DNA of 64,000 nucleotides from Lachnospiraceae bacterium (GCA_910575605.1 CAJTEW010000002.1:264990-328989); one strand, 5' to 3'; counted from the first letter of the stretch, positions 9,031-18,660 are shown. Numbers and translations: made by a program. Notes: generated by a model not told the origin, from the letters alone.

Positions 9031-10392
9031 ATGATTAAGAAGATATTAGTTGCCAACCGCGGCGAGATAGCAGTGCGGATTATCCGTGCCTGCAGGGAAA
9101 TGGGAATTGAGACGGTTGCGGTTTACTCTGAGGCCGACAAGGAAGCTCTTCACGCCAAGCTGGCGGACGAGGCGGTCTGTATCGGCCCGGCAGCCTCTGC
9201 GGAAAGTTACTTGAGTATGGATCGGATTATAAGCGCTACCATTGTAAGCGGCGCCGATGCTATTCATCCAGGGTTTGGATTTTTATCGGAAAACAGTAAA
9301 TTTGCAGCTCTTTGCGAGCAGTGTAGTATCACCTTCATTGGTCCGTCTGCAAAGGTTATTGAAAGACTTGGCAATAAGCAGGAGGCGAGAAATACAATGG
9401 AGGCGGCAGGGGTTCCTGTTATACCTGGAAGCAGAGAGCCTGCATACACTGTACACGCAGGAGAAAAGACGGCATCTGAAATCGGATACCCGGTTATTAT
9501 AAAAGCAGCTCTGGGCGGAGGCGGCAAGGGAATGCGGACAGTATACTCGCCGGAGGATTTTGAGGCAGGCTTTCACACCGCTCAGAAGGAAGCACAGACG
9601 GCATTTGGGGATAATACTATGTATATCGAGCATTTTGTACAGTGTCCCCGTCACATTGAGTTCCAGATTTTAGCTGATAATTTTGGAAATGTGATTCATT
9701 TGGGAGAAAGGGATTGTTCCATCCAGAGAAATCACCAGAAAATGATAGAGGAGTCTCCGTCCCCTGCTCTTTCTGAAAAGCTTCGTAAGAAGATGGGAGA
9801 GGCGGCTGTAAAAGCGGCAAAGGCGGCTAATTATACAAATGCAGGAACAATAGAATTCCTGCTGGAAAAGGACGAAAATTTTTATTTTATGGAAATGAAT
9901 ACCCGGATTCAAGTAGAGCACCCGGTTACAGAGTGGGTAACAGGCGTTGATTTAATCAAGGCTCAGATACGGATTGCTTCCGGTGAAAGGCTTTCCTATA
10001 AGCAGAAGGATATACAAATAAACGGACATTCTATTGAGTGCAGGATTAATGCAGAGAATCCGGAAAAGGCCTTTCGTCCTTCACCTGGAACTGTAAAAGA
10101 TATGCATCTTCCGGGAGGCAAGGGAATACGAATTGATTCTGCTATTTACAGTGGCTGCACCATTCCACCTTATTATGATTCTATGATTGCTAAACTCAGT
10201 GTATGGGCAAAAAACCGAGGAGAGGCCATAAGGAAAATGCGAAGCGCACTGGGAGAGGTGATTATTGAGGGCATCGATACAAATGTAGACTATCAGTACT
10301 CTATTTTAAATCATCCGGACTATGTGGCGGGAGATGTTGATGTAGAGTTTATCGAAAGAATTGGTGTTTTAGGACAGAGGTGTGATCAATGA
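9031..10392 (+). CDS. accC: Biotin carboxylase subunit of acetyl-CoA carboxylase
   Basis: 453-residue ATP-grasp enzyme that carboxylates biotin on AccB. N-terminal KILVANRGEIA, glycine-rich ATP loop GGGGKGMR, MEMNTRIQVEHPVTE active-site signature. Its stop overlaps the next start by ATGA. Confidence 0.95.
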   Translation: MIKKILVANRGEIAVRIIRACREMGIETVAVYSEADKEALHAKLADEAVCIGPAASAESYLSMDRIISATIVSGADAIHPGFGFLSENSKFAALCEQCSITFIGPSAKVIERLGNKQEARNTMEAAGVPVIPGSREPAYTVHAGEKTASEIGYPVIIKAALGGGGKGMRTVYSPEDFEAGFHTAQKEAQTAFGDNTMYIEHFVQCPRHIEFQILADNFGNVIHLGERDCSIQRNHQKMIEESPSPALSEKLRKKMGEAAVKAAKAANYTNAGTIEFLLEKDENFYFMEMNTRIQVEHPVTEWVTGVDLIKAQIRIASGERLSYKQKDIQINGHSIECRINAENPEKAFRPSPGTVKDMHLPGGKGIRIDSAIYSGCTIPPYYDSMIAKLSVWAKNRGEAIRKMRSALGEVIIEGIDTNVDYQYSILNHPDYVAGDVDVEFIERIGVLGQRCDQ

Positions 10393-12101
10393 AGCTGGAT
10401 AATATGTTTAAGAAAACCAAGGTTTCTTCAGGGGAAAAGGGCTATATATCACGGGGACGCACAGGTCCGGCGGTGCCGGAAGGACTTCTTAGGAAATGTA
10501 ATAAATGTGGAAGCGCTATTATAGCGGAGGATGTAAGAAGGGATTTTTATATCTGCCCCAAATGCGGAGGATATTTCCGCGTTCATGCTTACAGGCGTAT
10601 AGAGATGCTGGCAGATGAGGGAACATTTGAGGAATGGGATAAAGAGTTTCAGGGCGGGAATCCGCTTGCGTATAAAGGATATGAAGAAAAACTTGTAGGC
10701 CTTAAGGAAAAAACAGGGCTTACAGAGGCAGTTGTTACAGGAAAGATGCGCATTAATGGGAGCGAGGCGGCAGTCGGAGTATGTGACGGGCGCTTTCTTA
10801 TGGCAAGTAGGGGAGAAGCTGTGGGCGAGAAGATTACGCGGACAGTGGAGCGTGCCGCAAAAGAAGGTCTGCCGGTCATTCTTTTTGCGTGCTCTGGTGG
10901 TGCAAGGATGCAGGAGGGAATTATATCTCTTATGCAGATGGCAAAAACGGCTGCAGCGCTAAAGCGGCACAGCGAGGCAGGGCTTCTCTATATCAGTGTG
11001 CTGACCGATCCAACGACGGGCGGTGTGACAGCAAGCTTTGCTATGCTTGGAGATATTATTTTGGCAGAGCCTGGAGCGTTGATTGGTTTTGCCGGCCCGC
11101 GGGTGATTGAACAGACTATACGTCAGAAACTTCCAAAAGGTTTCCAACGCTCAGAATTTCTTTTGGAGCACGGGTTTATCGACGGAATTATTACGCGCCC
11201 AGAGATGAAGGAAACTCTATCGCGGATTTTGAAACTGCATGAGAAGAATACTGTGTGCAGCGCATGGGAAAAAGGCAGTATCGGTAATGTATCGAGTACT
11301 GCAGACCTGTTGTCAGGCGGCATAGACGCGTGGGAGCGGGTACAAATTTCAAGAAGGGCGGATCGCCCGGTGGGCAGTGATTATATAGAGGCACTGTTTA
11401 CCGATTTTACCGAGTGCTGCGGAGACCGTTTGTTTGCAGACGACAGAGCAGTTGTCGGAGGGATTGCGCGGTTCCACGGTATTCCGGTAACAGTAATTGC
11501 ACAGGCAAAGGGGAGAGATACAAAGGAAAATATTATGCGTAATTTCGGCATGCCGTCCCCGGAAGGATACCGCAAGGCACTACGGCTTATGAGGCAGGCG
11601 GAAAAGTTTGGCCGTCCGGTTATCTGCTTTGTAGATACTCCTGGAGCCTTCTGCGGCCTGGAGGCAGAAGAACGGGGACAAGGTGAGGCAATCGCGAAGA
11701 ATTTGTATGAAATGTCGGAATTAAGAGTGCCGATTCTGTCAATGATTATTGGTGAAGGGGGAAGTGGAGGCGCACTGGCCCTGGCTGTTTCTGATGAGGT
11801 GTGGATGTTGGAGAATTCTATCTATTCGATACTTTCCCCAGAGGGATTTGCCAGTATCCTCTGGAAGGACAGCAAAAAGGCAAAAGAGGCTGCAAGGGTC
11901 ATGAAGCTTACGGCCGGACATCTGCAGGAGATGGGAATTGTGGAAAAGGTATTTTCTGAGCCGCAGTCCTATACGCGTGAAACGATGAAGCCAGTCATGA
12001 TTTCGCTGGAAAGGGAGATTGGAAATTTTCTGGGGAAATATGGGACTATGACACAGGATGAGCTGATAGAGCATAGGTATATGCGTTTTCGAAAGATGTA
12101 A
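10389..12101 (+). CDS. accDA: Acetyl-CoA carboxylase carboxyltransferase, fused beta-alpha subunits
   Basis: One 570-residue polypeptide replaces separate AccD and AccA. Residues ~1-290 are AccD-like, with a Cys4 zinc ribbon (CNKCG ... CPKCGG) and the SGGARMQEG crotonase-type motif. From about residue 310 it is AccA-like (RPVGSDYIEALFTDF, GRDTKENIMRNFGM, GEGGSGGALAL, SILSPEGFASILWKD). It transfers CO2 from carboxybiotin to acetyl-CoA. 4-nt overlap with accC. No stop codon or frameshift lies between the two halves, so this is a genuine fusion. Confidence 0.93.
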   Translation: MKLDNMFKKTKVSSGEKGYISRGRTGPAVPEGLLRKCNKCGSAIIAEDVRRDFYICPKCGGYFRVHAYRRIEMLADEGTFEEWDKEFQGGNPLAYKGYEEKLVGLKEKTGLTEAVVTGKMRINGSEAAVGVCDGRFLMASRGEAVGEKITRTVERAAKEGLPVILFACSGGARMQEGIISLMQMAKTAAALKRHSEAGLLYISVLTDPTTGGVTASFAMLGDIILAEPGALIGFAGPRVIEQTIRQKLPKGFQRSEFLLEHGFIDGIITRPEMKETLSRILKLHEKNTVCSAWEKGSIGNVSSTADLLSGGIDAWERVQISRRADRPVGSDYIEALFTDFTECCGDRLFADDRAVVGGIARFHGIPVTVIAQAKGRDTKENIMRNFGMPSPEGYRKALRLMRQAEKFGRPVICFVDTPGAFCGLEAEERGQGEAIAKNLYEMSELRVPILSMIIGEGGSGGALALAVSDEVWMLENSIYSILSPEGFASILWKDSKKAKEAARVMKLTAGHLQEMGIVEKVFSEPQSYTRETMKPVMISLEREIGNFLGKYGTMTQDELIEHRYMRFRKM

Positions 12102-12108
12102 AAAAGGA

Positions 12109-12138
12109 TTGATTCCAAAGCAGGGAAAAGGGTATAAT
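12109..12138 (+). promoter_or_regulatory. Promoter of the MarR/sirtuin pair
   Basis: TTGATT (12109-12114), 18-nt spacer, TATAAT (12133-12138). Lies right after the accDA stop, so the regulator can be made independently of the fab promoter. No full TTTGA-N3-TCAAA site is evident here. Confidence 0.5.
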
Positions 12139-12223
12139 GGACACAGATACTAAAGAACTACTGTTTACAGATTATCTGTGGATAGTACAATAAAACAGCG
12201 TGTGGAAAGGACATAATAAAAGC

Positions 12224-12667
12224 ATGGGGGACGAATATAAGGCAATTAACCATGTCTTAGTAAGCTTGGTGAATGAGATATGGAAGCTTGAGGGAGAGGC
12301 AATCATTACAAAGGAATTTAAGGATATTACCAATAATGATATGCATGTAATTGAAGCGGTAGGACTTGGGGATGGATGCAGCATGTCCTCTATTGCAAAG
12401 AGGCTGAATATTACAGTGGGGACACTGACGATTGCCATGAATAATCTGGTGAATAAGAAATATGTGGAGCGAAGAAGAAGCGAAAAGGACCGCCGTGTTG
12501 TGCTTGTAAAGCTGACAGACAGAGGAGTGGCGGCTTATAAGCACCACGAGGATTATCATCGGCAGATGATAGAGGCAATTCTGAAAAAACTTGACAAGAC
12601 AGAGCTCCCGGTGCTTATGAAGATGCTGGAGGCTGTGACAGAGTTTTTTAAGGGCTATAATGAGTAG
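12224..12667 (+). CDS. fabT: MarR-family regulator, likely FabT-type repressor
   Basis: 147 residues from MGDEYKAINHVL. Winged-helix MarR fold: helix-turn-helix around MSSIAKRLNITVGTLTIAMN and a wing with RRRSEKDRRVVLVKLTDRG. Size, position beside the fab/acc genes and the FabT-like palindrome in the fab promoter support a fatty-acid repressor role; FabT binds DNA with acyl-ACP as corepressor in streptococci. Unlike streptococci, the gene is at the distal end of the operon. ATG 12224 is chosen over GTG 12200 by homology of the N-terminus, though GGAAAGG is 13 nt upstream, rather far. Confidence 0.7.
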   Translation: MGDEYKAINHVLVSLVNEIWKLEGEAIITKEFKDITNNDMHVIEAVGLGDGCSMSSIAKRLNITVGTLTIAMNNLVNKKYVERRRSEKDRRVVLVKLTDRGVAAYKHHEDYHRQMIEAILKKLDKTELPVLMKMLEAVTEFFKGYNE

Positions 12668-12682
12668 ATGGGGGAACGGCTT

Positions 12683-13417
12683 ATGGAGGGGAAGTATGAG
12701 GCAGAGATAGGGAAGCTTCAGGAAGTTGTTGATGATAGTGAGAGTATTGTGTTTTTCGGAGGCGCAGGCGTATCCACGGAAAGCAATATTCCTGATTTTA
12801 GGAGTGCGGATGGATTATATAAGCAGAAATATAAATACTCTCCCGAACAGATTGTAAGTCATAGCTTTTTTGTGAGGAATACGGAAGGCTTTTATGAATT
12901 TTACAAAGAAAAAATGATGTTTCTGGATGCAAAGCCTAATGCTGCCCATAAGAAACTTGCCGAGCTTGAAGCGGCAGGAAAGCTAAGAGCTGTCATTACC
13001 CAGAATATAGACGGCCTTCATCAAGCGGCAGGCAGCAGGACAGTATACGAGCTTCATGGAAGTATTTTGAGAAATTACTGTGAAGACTGCGGGAAATTTT
13101 ATGACGCTGCATATGTAAAAAACGCAGAAGGGATTCCAAAATGTGACTGCGGCGGAAGGATTAAGCCGGATGTAGTATTATATGAGGAAAGTCTAGATTC
13201 AAATATTATAAAGAAAAGCATCCATGCCATTAGTGAGGCAGATACATTGATTATCGGGGGGACTTCTCTTGTTGTGTATCCTGCGGCAGGATTCATTGAT
13301 TATTTTAGGGGAAAGCATCTTGTGGTTATTAATAAAAGCGCTGCTGTGAGAGAGGTAGGGGCAAAGCTTACAATAGCGGCGCCTATTGGAGAAGTTCTCG
13401 GAAGGATCACCGTATAG
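12683..13417 (+). CDS. Sir2-family NAD-dependent protein deacylase
   Basis: About 244 residues. Rossmann signature GGAGVSTESNIPDFRS, QNIDGLHQ, catalytic His in ELHGS and a Cys4 zinc ribbon (CEDC ... CDCGG). Removes acyl groups from protein lysine using NAD. Start ATG 12683 is preferred because GGGGGAA precedes it; ATG 12668 immediately after the marR stop has no ribosome-binding site. Cotranscribed with the regulator. Confidence 0.88.
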   Translation: MEGKYEAEIGKLQEVVDDSESIVFFGGAGVSTESNIPDFRSADGLYKQKYKYSPEQIVSHSFFVRNTEGFYEFYKEKMMFLDAKPNAAHKKLAELEAAGKLRAVITQNIDGLHQAAGSRTVYELHGSILRNYCEDCGKFYDAAYVKNAEGIPKCDCGGRIKPDVVLYEESLDSNIIKKSIHAISEADTLIIGGTSLVVYPAAGFIDYFRGKHLVVINKSAAVREVGAKLTIAAPIGEVLGRITV

Positions 13418-13490
13418 TATGCCAGACGGTAGTTCACTCTGTCAGGGAGGGCATGTAGGGCGGGATGCCCGGATGGGTACAAAAATTAAA

Positions 13491-13530
13491 AAAGGACATT
13501 CACGAAAGAGGAAAGTTGTGAATGTCCTTT
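13491..13530. terminator. Bidirectional terminator between convergent genes
   Basis: 13-bp perfect stem (13491-13503 with 13518-13530), A-tract on one side and TTTTCTTT on the other. Serves both the sirtuin gene and the convergent gene ending at 13538. Confidence 0.85.
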
Positions 13531-13537
13531 TTCTTTA

Positions 13538-13987
13538 TTAATTTTTTGCCTTATTACGAAGCCTTGCCAGGAAGCCCTGCTTCTTCGGGGGTGTGTCTAA
13601 AGGACCGCGGAGCCCTCTGACTGCTGTAATGTAAATGCCGCTTACAGTTGCCTTCACTTCCTTCTTCACGGGAATAAGAGGATATACCTCTGCGTCACAC
13701 ATTAAGGTCATAACCTTCGGGCCTACCTTTGCTTTTACAACTGGTACCTTGGAGCGGCGGAGATACTTTGGCGTGTTATCTATCACAATCTGTGGCAGAC
13801 CGGCATCCTTAAGCTTAAGCCGTCCTTTGTCAATAATCAGCATGGACATAGTCTGTGCTACGGCATCCAATTGTGCCTGCTGTTCTGCCTGCTTTTTCTC
13901 GGCTTTTTTGCCTAAAAAATATAATACAACACATGCAATGACTAATATCACTAATATTACAAGTAAAACAATGGATAATGTACTCAC
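13538..13987 (-). CDS. Small membrane-anchored protein of unknown function
   Basis: 149 residues from a GTG start at 13987, chosen because GTAGGAGG precedes it; a longer ATG frame has no such site. One transmembrane helix near the N-terminus (STLSIVLLVILVILVI...), a charged coiled stretch, then a ~90-residue soluble domain rich in Val/Lys and a basic Pro-Pro-Lys tail. I do not recognise the family. Confidence 0.65.
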   Translation of the reverse strand: MSTLSIVLLVILVILVIACVVLYFLGKKAEKKQAEQQAQLDAVAQTMSMLIIDKGRLKLKDAGLPQIVIDNTPKYLRRSKVPVVKAKVGPKVMTLMCDAEVYPLIPVKKEVKATVSGIYITAVRGLRGPLDTPPKKQGFLARLRNKAKN

Positions 13988-14151
13988 GGGAAAACCTCCT
14001 ACTTCTATATCATTTGCATAAAAATAATTGTAACATTGTTTGTAGGGAAGTGCAAGGGATTTAAAGGCAGTTTTGAGGATAAAATTGTCACTGTACACGC
14101 AGGGGTTTGAAGTAATTTAAAATTTTAAAAAGAGGCAGAGGAGGGAGTTGT

Positions 14152-15636
14152 ATGCCGCAGTTCTTTACAGGGGACATGGGTGATATTTACAGATGGATTA
14201 TAGAGCACCTATGGTTTATAAATATCATGTTTTCCATTCTGATTATATTTTTCCAGAGAAGAAATCCCACAACTGTATGGGCGTGGCTTCTTCTGCTCTA
14301 TTTTATACCGGTGCTCGGCTTTGTGCTTTATCTAGTGCTGGGACAAAATTTCCGCAAGGAGCGGATGTTTAAGATGAAGGAAATAGAAGGTGAGATTAAA
14401 TATGCAGTCAGAAGGCAAGAGGAGTCTATTTACCGGAAACGGCTAAAGCTTGGAGATTCGGAGCTTGAACGGTTTAAGAGGCTTATTTTGTACAACTTAA
14501 ATGAAGGAGAAGCAGTGCTTACGGATAATAATGATATTCGTATTTACACAGATGGAGAGGAAAAGTTCCGGGCACTTCTTACAGAAATAGAAAAGGCGGA
14601 AAACTATATCCACATGCAGTATTATATTATTCGGAATGATGAATTGTGGGGACAGATTGAGGAAGCTTTAATTCGTAAGGCAAGGCAGGGAGTCGAGGTT
14701 CGTATTCTTTTTGACAGTATGGGGTGCCGGGGATGGCGTGGAATGAGAGGGGCAGACTGGATACGTCTTGAAACAGAAGGAATACAGACTGCGGAGTTTT
14801 TTCCAGCAGTTTTTGGGAAGCTCCAGCTTCGCGTGAATTACCGGAACCACCGGAAAATTGTTGTGATCGACGGGAGACTTGGATTCATCGGGGGATTTAA
14901 TGTAGGGAGAGAATATTTGGGGAGAGATGAAAAATTTGGATATTGGAGGGATACTCATATTTGTATAGAAGGCGCTGCAGTGACATCTCTGGCGGTGAGA
15001 TTTGTGCTGGACTGGAATTATGCGGCCGGAGAAAATCTGTTTCTTAATGACAGGCTGTTCCAGATGCCGGATTATAAACGGAACGGAAATGGTCTTGTAC
15101 AGATTATATCCAGCGGGCCAGATTCGGGAAGTCCGATAATTAGGGATAATTATCTGCGGATGATTCATATGGCCAGAAGAAGTATATATATCCAGACTCC
15201 GTATTTTATCCCGGATAATGATATTAGGGATGCTTTAATAATTGCGGTAAAATCAGGGATTGATGTAAGAATTATGATTCCATGCAAGCCTGACCACCCA
15301 TTTGTTTACTGGGCCACATATTCATATATCGGAGAGCTTATAGAGGCGGGGGCAAGATGCTATACGTACTGCAATGGATTTCTTCACGCAAAATGTGTTT
15401 GTGTGGATGACCTTGTGTGCTGTATAGGAACTGCAAATATGGATATCAGGAGTTTTAGCCTGAACTTTGAGGTAAATGCTGTTATCTATAGTTCCTTGAC
15501 TACAGAAAAGCTCGTTCGTGCTTTTGAAAAGGATATATCTAAAAGCAGACTGATTACAAGAAAGGAATACGAAAACAGGGAAATTCTAATTCGTATAAAG
15601 GAACAGTTCTGCAGACTGTTCTCACCAGTCCTGTAG
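14152..15636 (+). CDS. cls: Cardiolipin synthase (phospholipase D family)
   Basis: 494 residues. Two N-terminal membrane helices (about 18-65), then two PLD domains with HxK motifs: NHRKIVVIDGRLGFIGGFN and HAKCVCVDDLVCCIGTANMD, the second retaining His, Lys and Asp. Condenses phosphatidylglycerol molecules into cardiolipin at the membrane. GGAGG precedes ATG 14152. Confidence 0.9.
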   Translation: MPQFFTGDMGDIYRWIIEHLWFINIMFSILIIFFQRRNPTTVWAWLLLLYFIPVLGFVLYLVLGQNFRKERMFKMKEIEGEIKYAVRRQEESIYRKRLKLGDSELERFKRLILYNLNEGEAVLTDNNDIRIYTDGEEKFRALLTEIEKAENYIHMQYYIIRNDELWGQIEEALIRKARQGVEVRILFDSMGCRGWRGMRGADWIRLETEGIQTAEFFPAVFGKLQLRVNYRNHRKIVVIDGRLGFIGGFNVGREYLGRDEKFGYWRDTHICIEGAAVTSLAVRFVLDWNYAAGENLFLNDRLFQMPDYKRNGNGLVQIISSGPDSGSPIIRDNYLRMIHMARRSIYIQTPYFIPDNDIRDALIIAVKSGIDVRIMIPCKPDHPFVYWATYSYIGELIEAGARCYTYCNGFLHAKCVCVDDLVCCIGTANMDIRSFSLNFEVNAVIYSSLTTEKLVRAFEKDISKSRLITRKEYENREILIRIKEQFCRLFSPVL

Positions 15637-15775
15637 GTGATATGCCAGCGCGGTAAATAAGTGAAATATATGTGAAGATATTTAAAAAGTATTTTAATAT
15701 CTTTTGAAATATGGTATAACATAATAGTTGTGTTGTTAGTAATAACGATAAAGTATTAGATGAATGAGGTGTAGT

Positions 15776-16825
15776 ATGAAAAAAAGATTTGCGATTGTAT
15801 TTGCCGGAGTACTGGCATCTTCCATAATTCTTGCGGGATGTGAGGCAAGTAAGGGACTTGAGACAGATAATATTAAAATAACCCAGTATAAAGAGATAGA
15901 GGTTGACGCAGTACAGAAGCCGGAGGAGGTTACAGAGGAAGCGGTGGAGGAACGCATCGAGATGACACTTGCGTCAAAATTAGAGACGATAGAGATTACA
16001 GACAGACCTGTAAAATCAGGAGATACGGCAAACATTGATTTTGTAGGAAAAATTGGCGGAGAAGCATTTGAAGGCGGTTCAGCAGAGGGGTATCCTCTTG
16101 AGATAGGTTCGGGTGCCTTTATTCCAGGTTTTGAGGATAGTATTATCGGACACAGTATAGGAGAAACCTTTGACTGGAACGGAAGCTTTCCTGAGGATTA
16201 CGGCAATGCTGATTATGCAGGCAAAGATGTTGTATTTACCATTACAGTAAATAGTATCAGTCAGTCAATTGTACCAGAGCTTACAGATGAGTTTGTGAAG
16301 TCAGTTTCTGAGAAGTCTAAGAATGTAAAGGAATATAAGGCAGAGGTTAAAAAGCAGCTTGAGAAGGAAGGCAAGGAGAACTATGAGAATCAGCTGAATT
16401 CCCAGGTTATTCAGAAGGTACTTGAAAATTCAGAAGTACCAGAATACCCGGAGGATGAGGTTGAGAAGATGTGCGTTGAAACTATAGAGCAGCACAAGAC
16501 GATTGCCACATACCTGAATATGGAATATGAGGATTACCTGCAGCAGAACGGTTTTTCAATAGAGGAATTTGAAAAGCGTGTTGAGAATGATGCAAAAGAA
16601 AGTATAAAGCAGACTATGGCCATAAAGGCAATTGCCGAGAAAGAAAAGATTAAGATGACTGATGAAATCTATGAAGAAAGATTAAAAGAGATGGCAAAAT
16701 TATATGAATATGAGGATGTGGATGCTATAAAGGAAGCTTTTGAGGAAGAAGATTTAAAAGATATTGTTTTAAAAGAGCTGGTTGTTGAATGGCTGGCAGA
16801 GCACTGTATACAGAAGGCATCATAA
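15776..16825 (+). CDS. Trigger-factor-like FKBP peptidyl-prolyl isomerase, lipoprotein
   Basis: 349 residues. Starts MKKRFAIVFAGVLASS and has lipobox LAGC at 20-23, so it is predicted to be lipid-anchored outside the cell. Residues ~75-160 form an FKBP domain (SGDTANIDFVGKI, GAFIPGFEDSIIGH); the rest is a helical trigger-factor C-terminal chaperone domain. The ribosome-binding N-terminal domain of true trigger factor is replaced by the lipoprotein signal, so this is likely an extracytoplasmic foldase comparable in role to PrsA. Confidence 0.82.
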   Translation: MKKRFAIVFAGVLASSIILAGCEASKGLETDNIKITQYKEIEVDAVQKPEEVTEEAVEERIEMTLASKLETIEITDRPVKSGDTANIDFVGKIGGEAFEGGSAEGYPLEIGSGAFIPGFEDSIIGHSIGETFDWNGSFPEDYGNADYAGKDVVFTITVNSISQSIVPELTDEFVKSVSEKSKNVKEYKAEVKKQLEKEGKENYENQLNSQVIQKVLENSEVPEYPEDEVEKMCVETIEQHKTIATYLNMEYEDYLQQNGFSIEEFEKRVENDAKESIKQTMAIKAIAEKEKIKMTDEIYEERLKEMAKLYEYEDVDAIKEAFEEEDLKDIVLKELVVEWLAEHCIQKAS

Positions 16826-16832
16826 AAAGAGC

Positions 16833-16930
16833 TTGACCAGAACGCCGTGTGTTTTGTATAATATATCTGTATTAGGCGAAGCCTCGATCCACGTTTGTTA
16901 GGGAAAATTCCTGACGAACGTGGATTTTTT
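16833..16930 (+). ncRNA. Promoter plus intrinsic terminator: possible ~60-nt small RNA or attenuator
   Basis: TTGACC (16833-16838), 18-nt spacer and TATAAT (16857-16862) lie after the foldase stop. About 25 nt downstream begins a strong hairpin: arms 16887-16904 and 16908-16925, 18 positions with G-U wobbles, 3-nt loop, then a U-run. A small hairpin AGGC-GAA-GCCT precedes it. The hairpin ends the foldase transcript in any case; the promoter in front of it would make a short RNA or a terminated leader for the downstream YitT gene. Confidence 0.5.
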
Positions 16931-17020
16931 GCTATATGGGATACAATGTATCCTATAGAATGGCCGCCCTCTGGGCAGGATGTACATCCGCATATTTTGA
17001 TTTAAAGGAGAATCGATTTT

Positions 17021-17890
17021 ATGGAAAAGAAGAAAAAAGGATATCAGACGGTCATATCTTTAACGGCAGTTGCTGCGGGGAACTTTTTGTATGCTTTTAC
17101 AGTAAAGCTTTTTTTGCTGCCGGCAGGGCTTGTAACAGGGGGAACTACTGGTATGGCTCTTACCGTAAATTATCTGACAGGGATTTCAATCTCAGGGTTT
17201 GTTCTTATTTTTAATGTAATTATGCTGCTTCTTGGGTATAAGGTCTTGGGAAAAGGCTTTGCATCAACGACTCTTGCCAGTACCTTTCTCTATCCGCTGG
17301 CACTGGAGATATTTGACAGAACCCTGGAGGGTGTAACGCTTACAGAGGATGTTCTTTTGCGCACCATATTTTCCGGCCTTGGAATAGGGGCTGCTCTTGG
17401 AATTGTTATCCGTTCAGGTGCATCTACAGGGGGGATGGATATTCCCCCGCTGGTGCTGAAGCAGTTTTTTAGAATACCGGTTTCAATCAGTATGTATGCA
17501 TTTGATGTATGCATTCTACTGTCCCAGGCGGTATTCAGGAAGGCGGAGAATATTTTATATGGTATCGTACTTGTTATGATTTATACAATTGTGCTGGACA
17601 AAATGCTGCTTATGGGAACTACAAGAACAGAGGTAAGGATTATAAGCCATAAGTCTGGGGAAATCCGCGACGCAATTCTTAAGGAGCTGGACAGAGGAGT
17701 GACTATGCTGGAAGGTGAGAGTGGATATCTTCATAACCGGACACAGATGATTTTCAGTGTTATCTCTAACAGGGAGCTTCCGAAGGTAGAGCGCATTATT
17801 AGAGATATTGATCCGGAGAGCTTTATGGTGGTGAGCCGGGTAAGCGAGGTAAAGGGCCGGGGGTTCTCACTGAATAAGAAGTATCAGTAA
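17021..17890 (+). CDS. YitT-family membrane protein (DUF161/DUF2179)
   Basis: 289 residues: five to six hydrophobic helices in residues 8-190 with the GLVTGGTTGMAL and RSGASTGGMDIPP signatures, then a cytosolic DUF2179 domain (LDRGVTMLEGESGY, RIIRDIDPESFMVVSRVSEVKGRGF). Function of the family is not settled. AAAGGAG precedes ATG 17021. Confidence 0.82.
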   Translation: MEKKKKGYQTVISLTAVAAGNFLYAFTVKLFLLPAGLVTGGTTGMALTVNYLTGISISGFVLIFNVIMLLLGYKVLGKGFASTTLASTFLYPLALEIFDRTLEGVTLTEDVLLRTIFSGLGIGAALGIVIRSGASTGGMDIPPLVLKQFFRIPVSISMYAFDVCILLSQAVFRKAENILYGIVLVMIYTIVLDKMLLMGTTRTEVRIISHKSGEIRDAILKELDRGVTMLEGESGYLHNRTQMIFSVISNRELPKVERIIRDIDPESFMVVSRVSEVKGRGFSLNKKYQ

Positions 17891-17979
17891 GACAAAGCCG
17901 TGATATAGAGCGGCATATGGCCTATTCTGTCTGCATACATTGTAGAATCAATCATTGCAGGGAATTTTAGAAAATAATT

Positions 17980-18660
17980 ATGAAAAAAATTCGCATGAGC
18001 TTCTTTTTACTTTTGGCGGCCATTATTCTTGTCATTTTATTGTTTCTTTGTTTCTCATTGATGAAGGATAGAAGCCAGAGATTGAAAGAAATGAAAGAGT
18101 TGGAAAATGAGTTAGCAGAGCTGGAACGAAAGAAAATTGAAACAGACGCTGTGAAGGAAGAAATCATACAGATTTCCAGATATGCAGCATATGAATTTAC
18201 GTATACATCTGTACTTAAGTATTCTGACAGAAGCAGCTTTATGGGTGTGGATATTCCGTTGACAGAAAATAATTTTGTTGCAACGATAGACGGAAGAATA
18301 AATATCGGAATCAATGGAAACGATGTGAAATTCATAGAAAACACAGATTCTGAAGGCAGGGTAACAGCAGTAAATATATATGCCCCCCATTCTCAGATTT
18401 TAGACAACTACACGATTCAGGAGTCATTGGAGGTCTTTGATGAAAAGAATCGCATTTTTAATCCGGTAAGACCAGAGGACTATAACGGCCTGCTGATCGA
18501 GGCCGCAAAACAGGAGGAAGAGAAGATATTAAAAAGTGATATTTTAAAGAAATCAGATGAGACGATAAAATACTTATTGACTTCACATTTTGAGGCTGTT
18601 TACGGGGAGGATATAGAGATAATATATACCTTGACAGACGATAGTGTGCCTGCCCCGTAA
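17980..18660 (+). CDS. DUF4230-like membrane-anchored protein
   Basis: 226 residues. One N-terminal transmembrane helix (about 6-26), a coiled-coil-like acidic/basic stretch to residue ~45, then a DUF4230-type extracytoplasmic domain. No function known. The ribosome-binding site is poor. Confidence 0.6.
   Translation: MKKIRMSFFLLLAAIILVILLFLCFSLMKDRSQRLKEMKELENELAELERKKIETDAVKEEIIQISRYAAYEFTYTSVLKYSDRSSFMGVDIPLTENNFVATIDGRINIGINGNDVKFIENTDSEGRVTAVNIYAPHSQILDNYTIQESLEVFDEKNRIFNPVRPEDYNGLLIEAAKQEEEKILKSDILKKSDETIKYLLTSHFEAVYGEDIEIIYTLTDDSVPAP

Noticed and set aside
16860-16930. Fluoride or other known riboswitch upstream of yitT
   Set aside because: Only an AGGCGAAGCCT mini-hairpin and a terminator are present; no known aptamer core fits.
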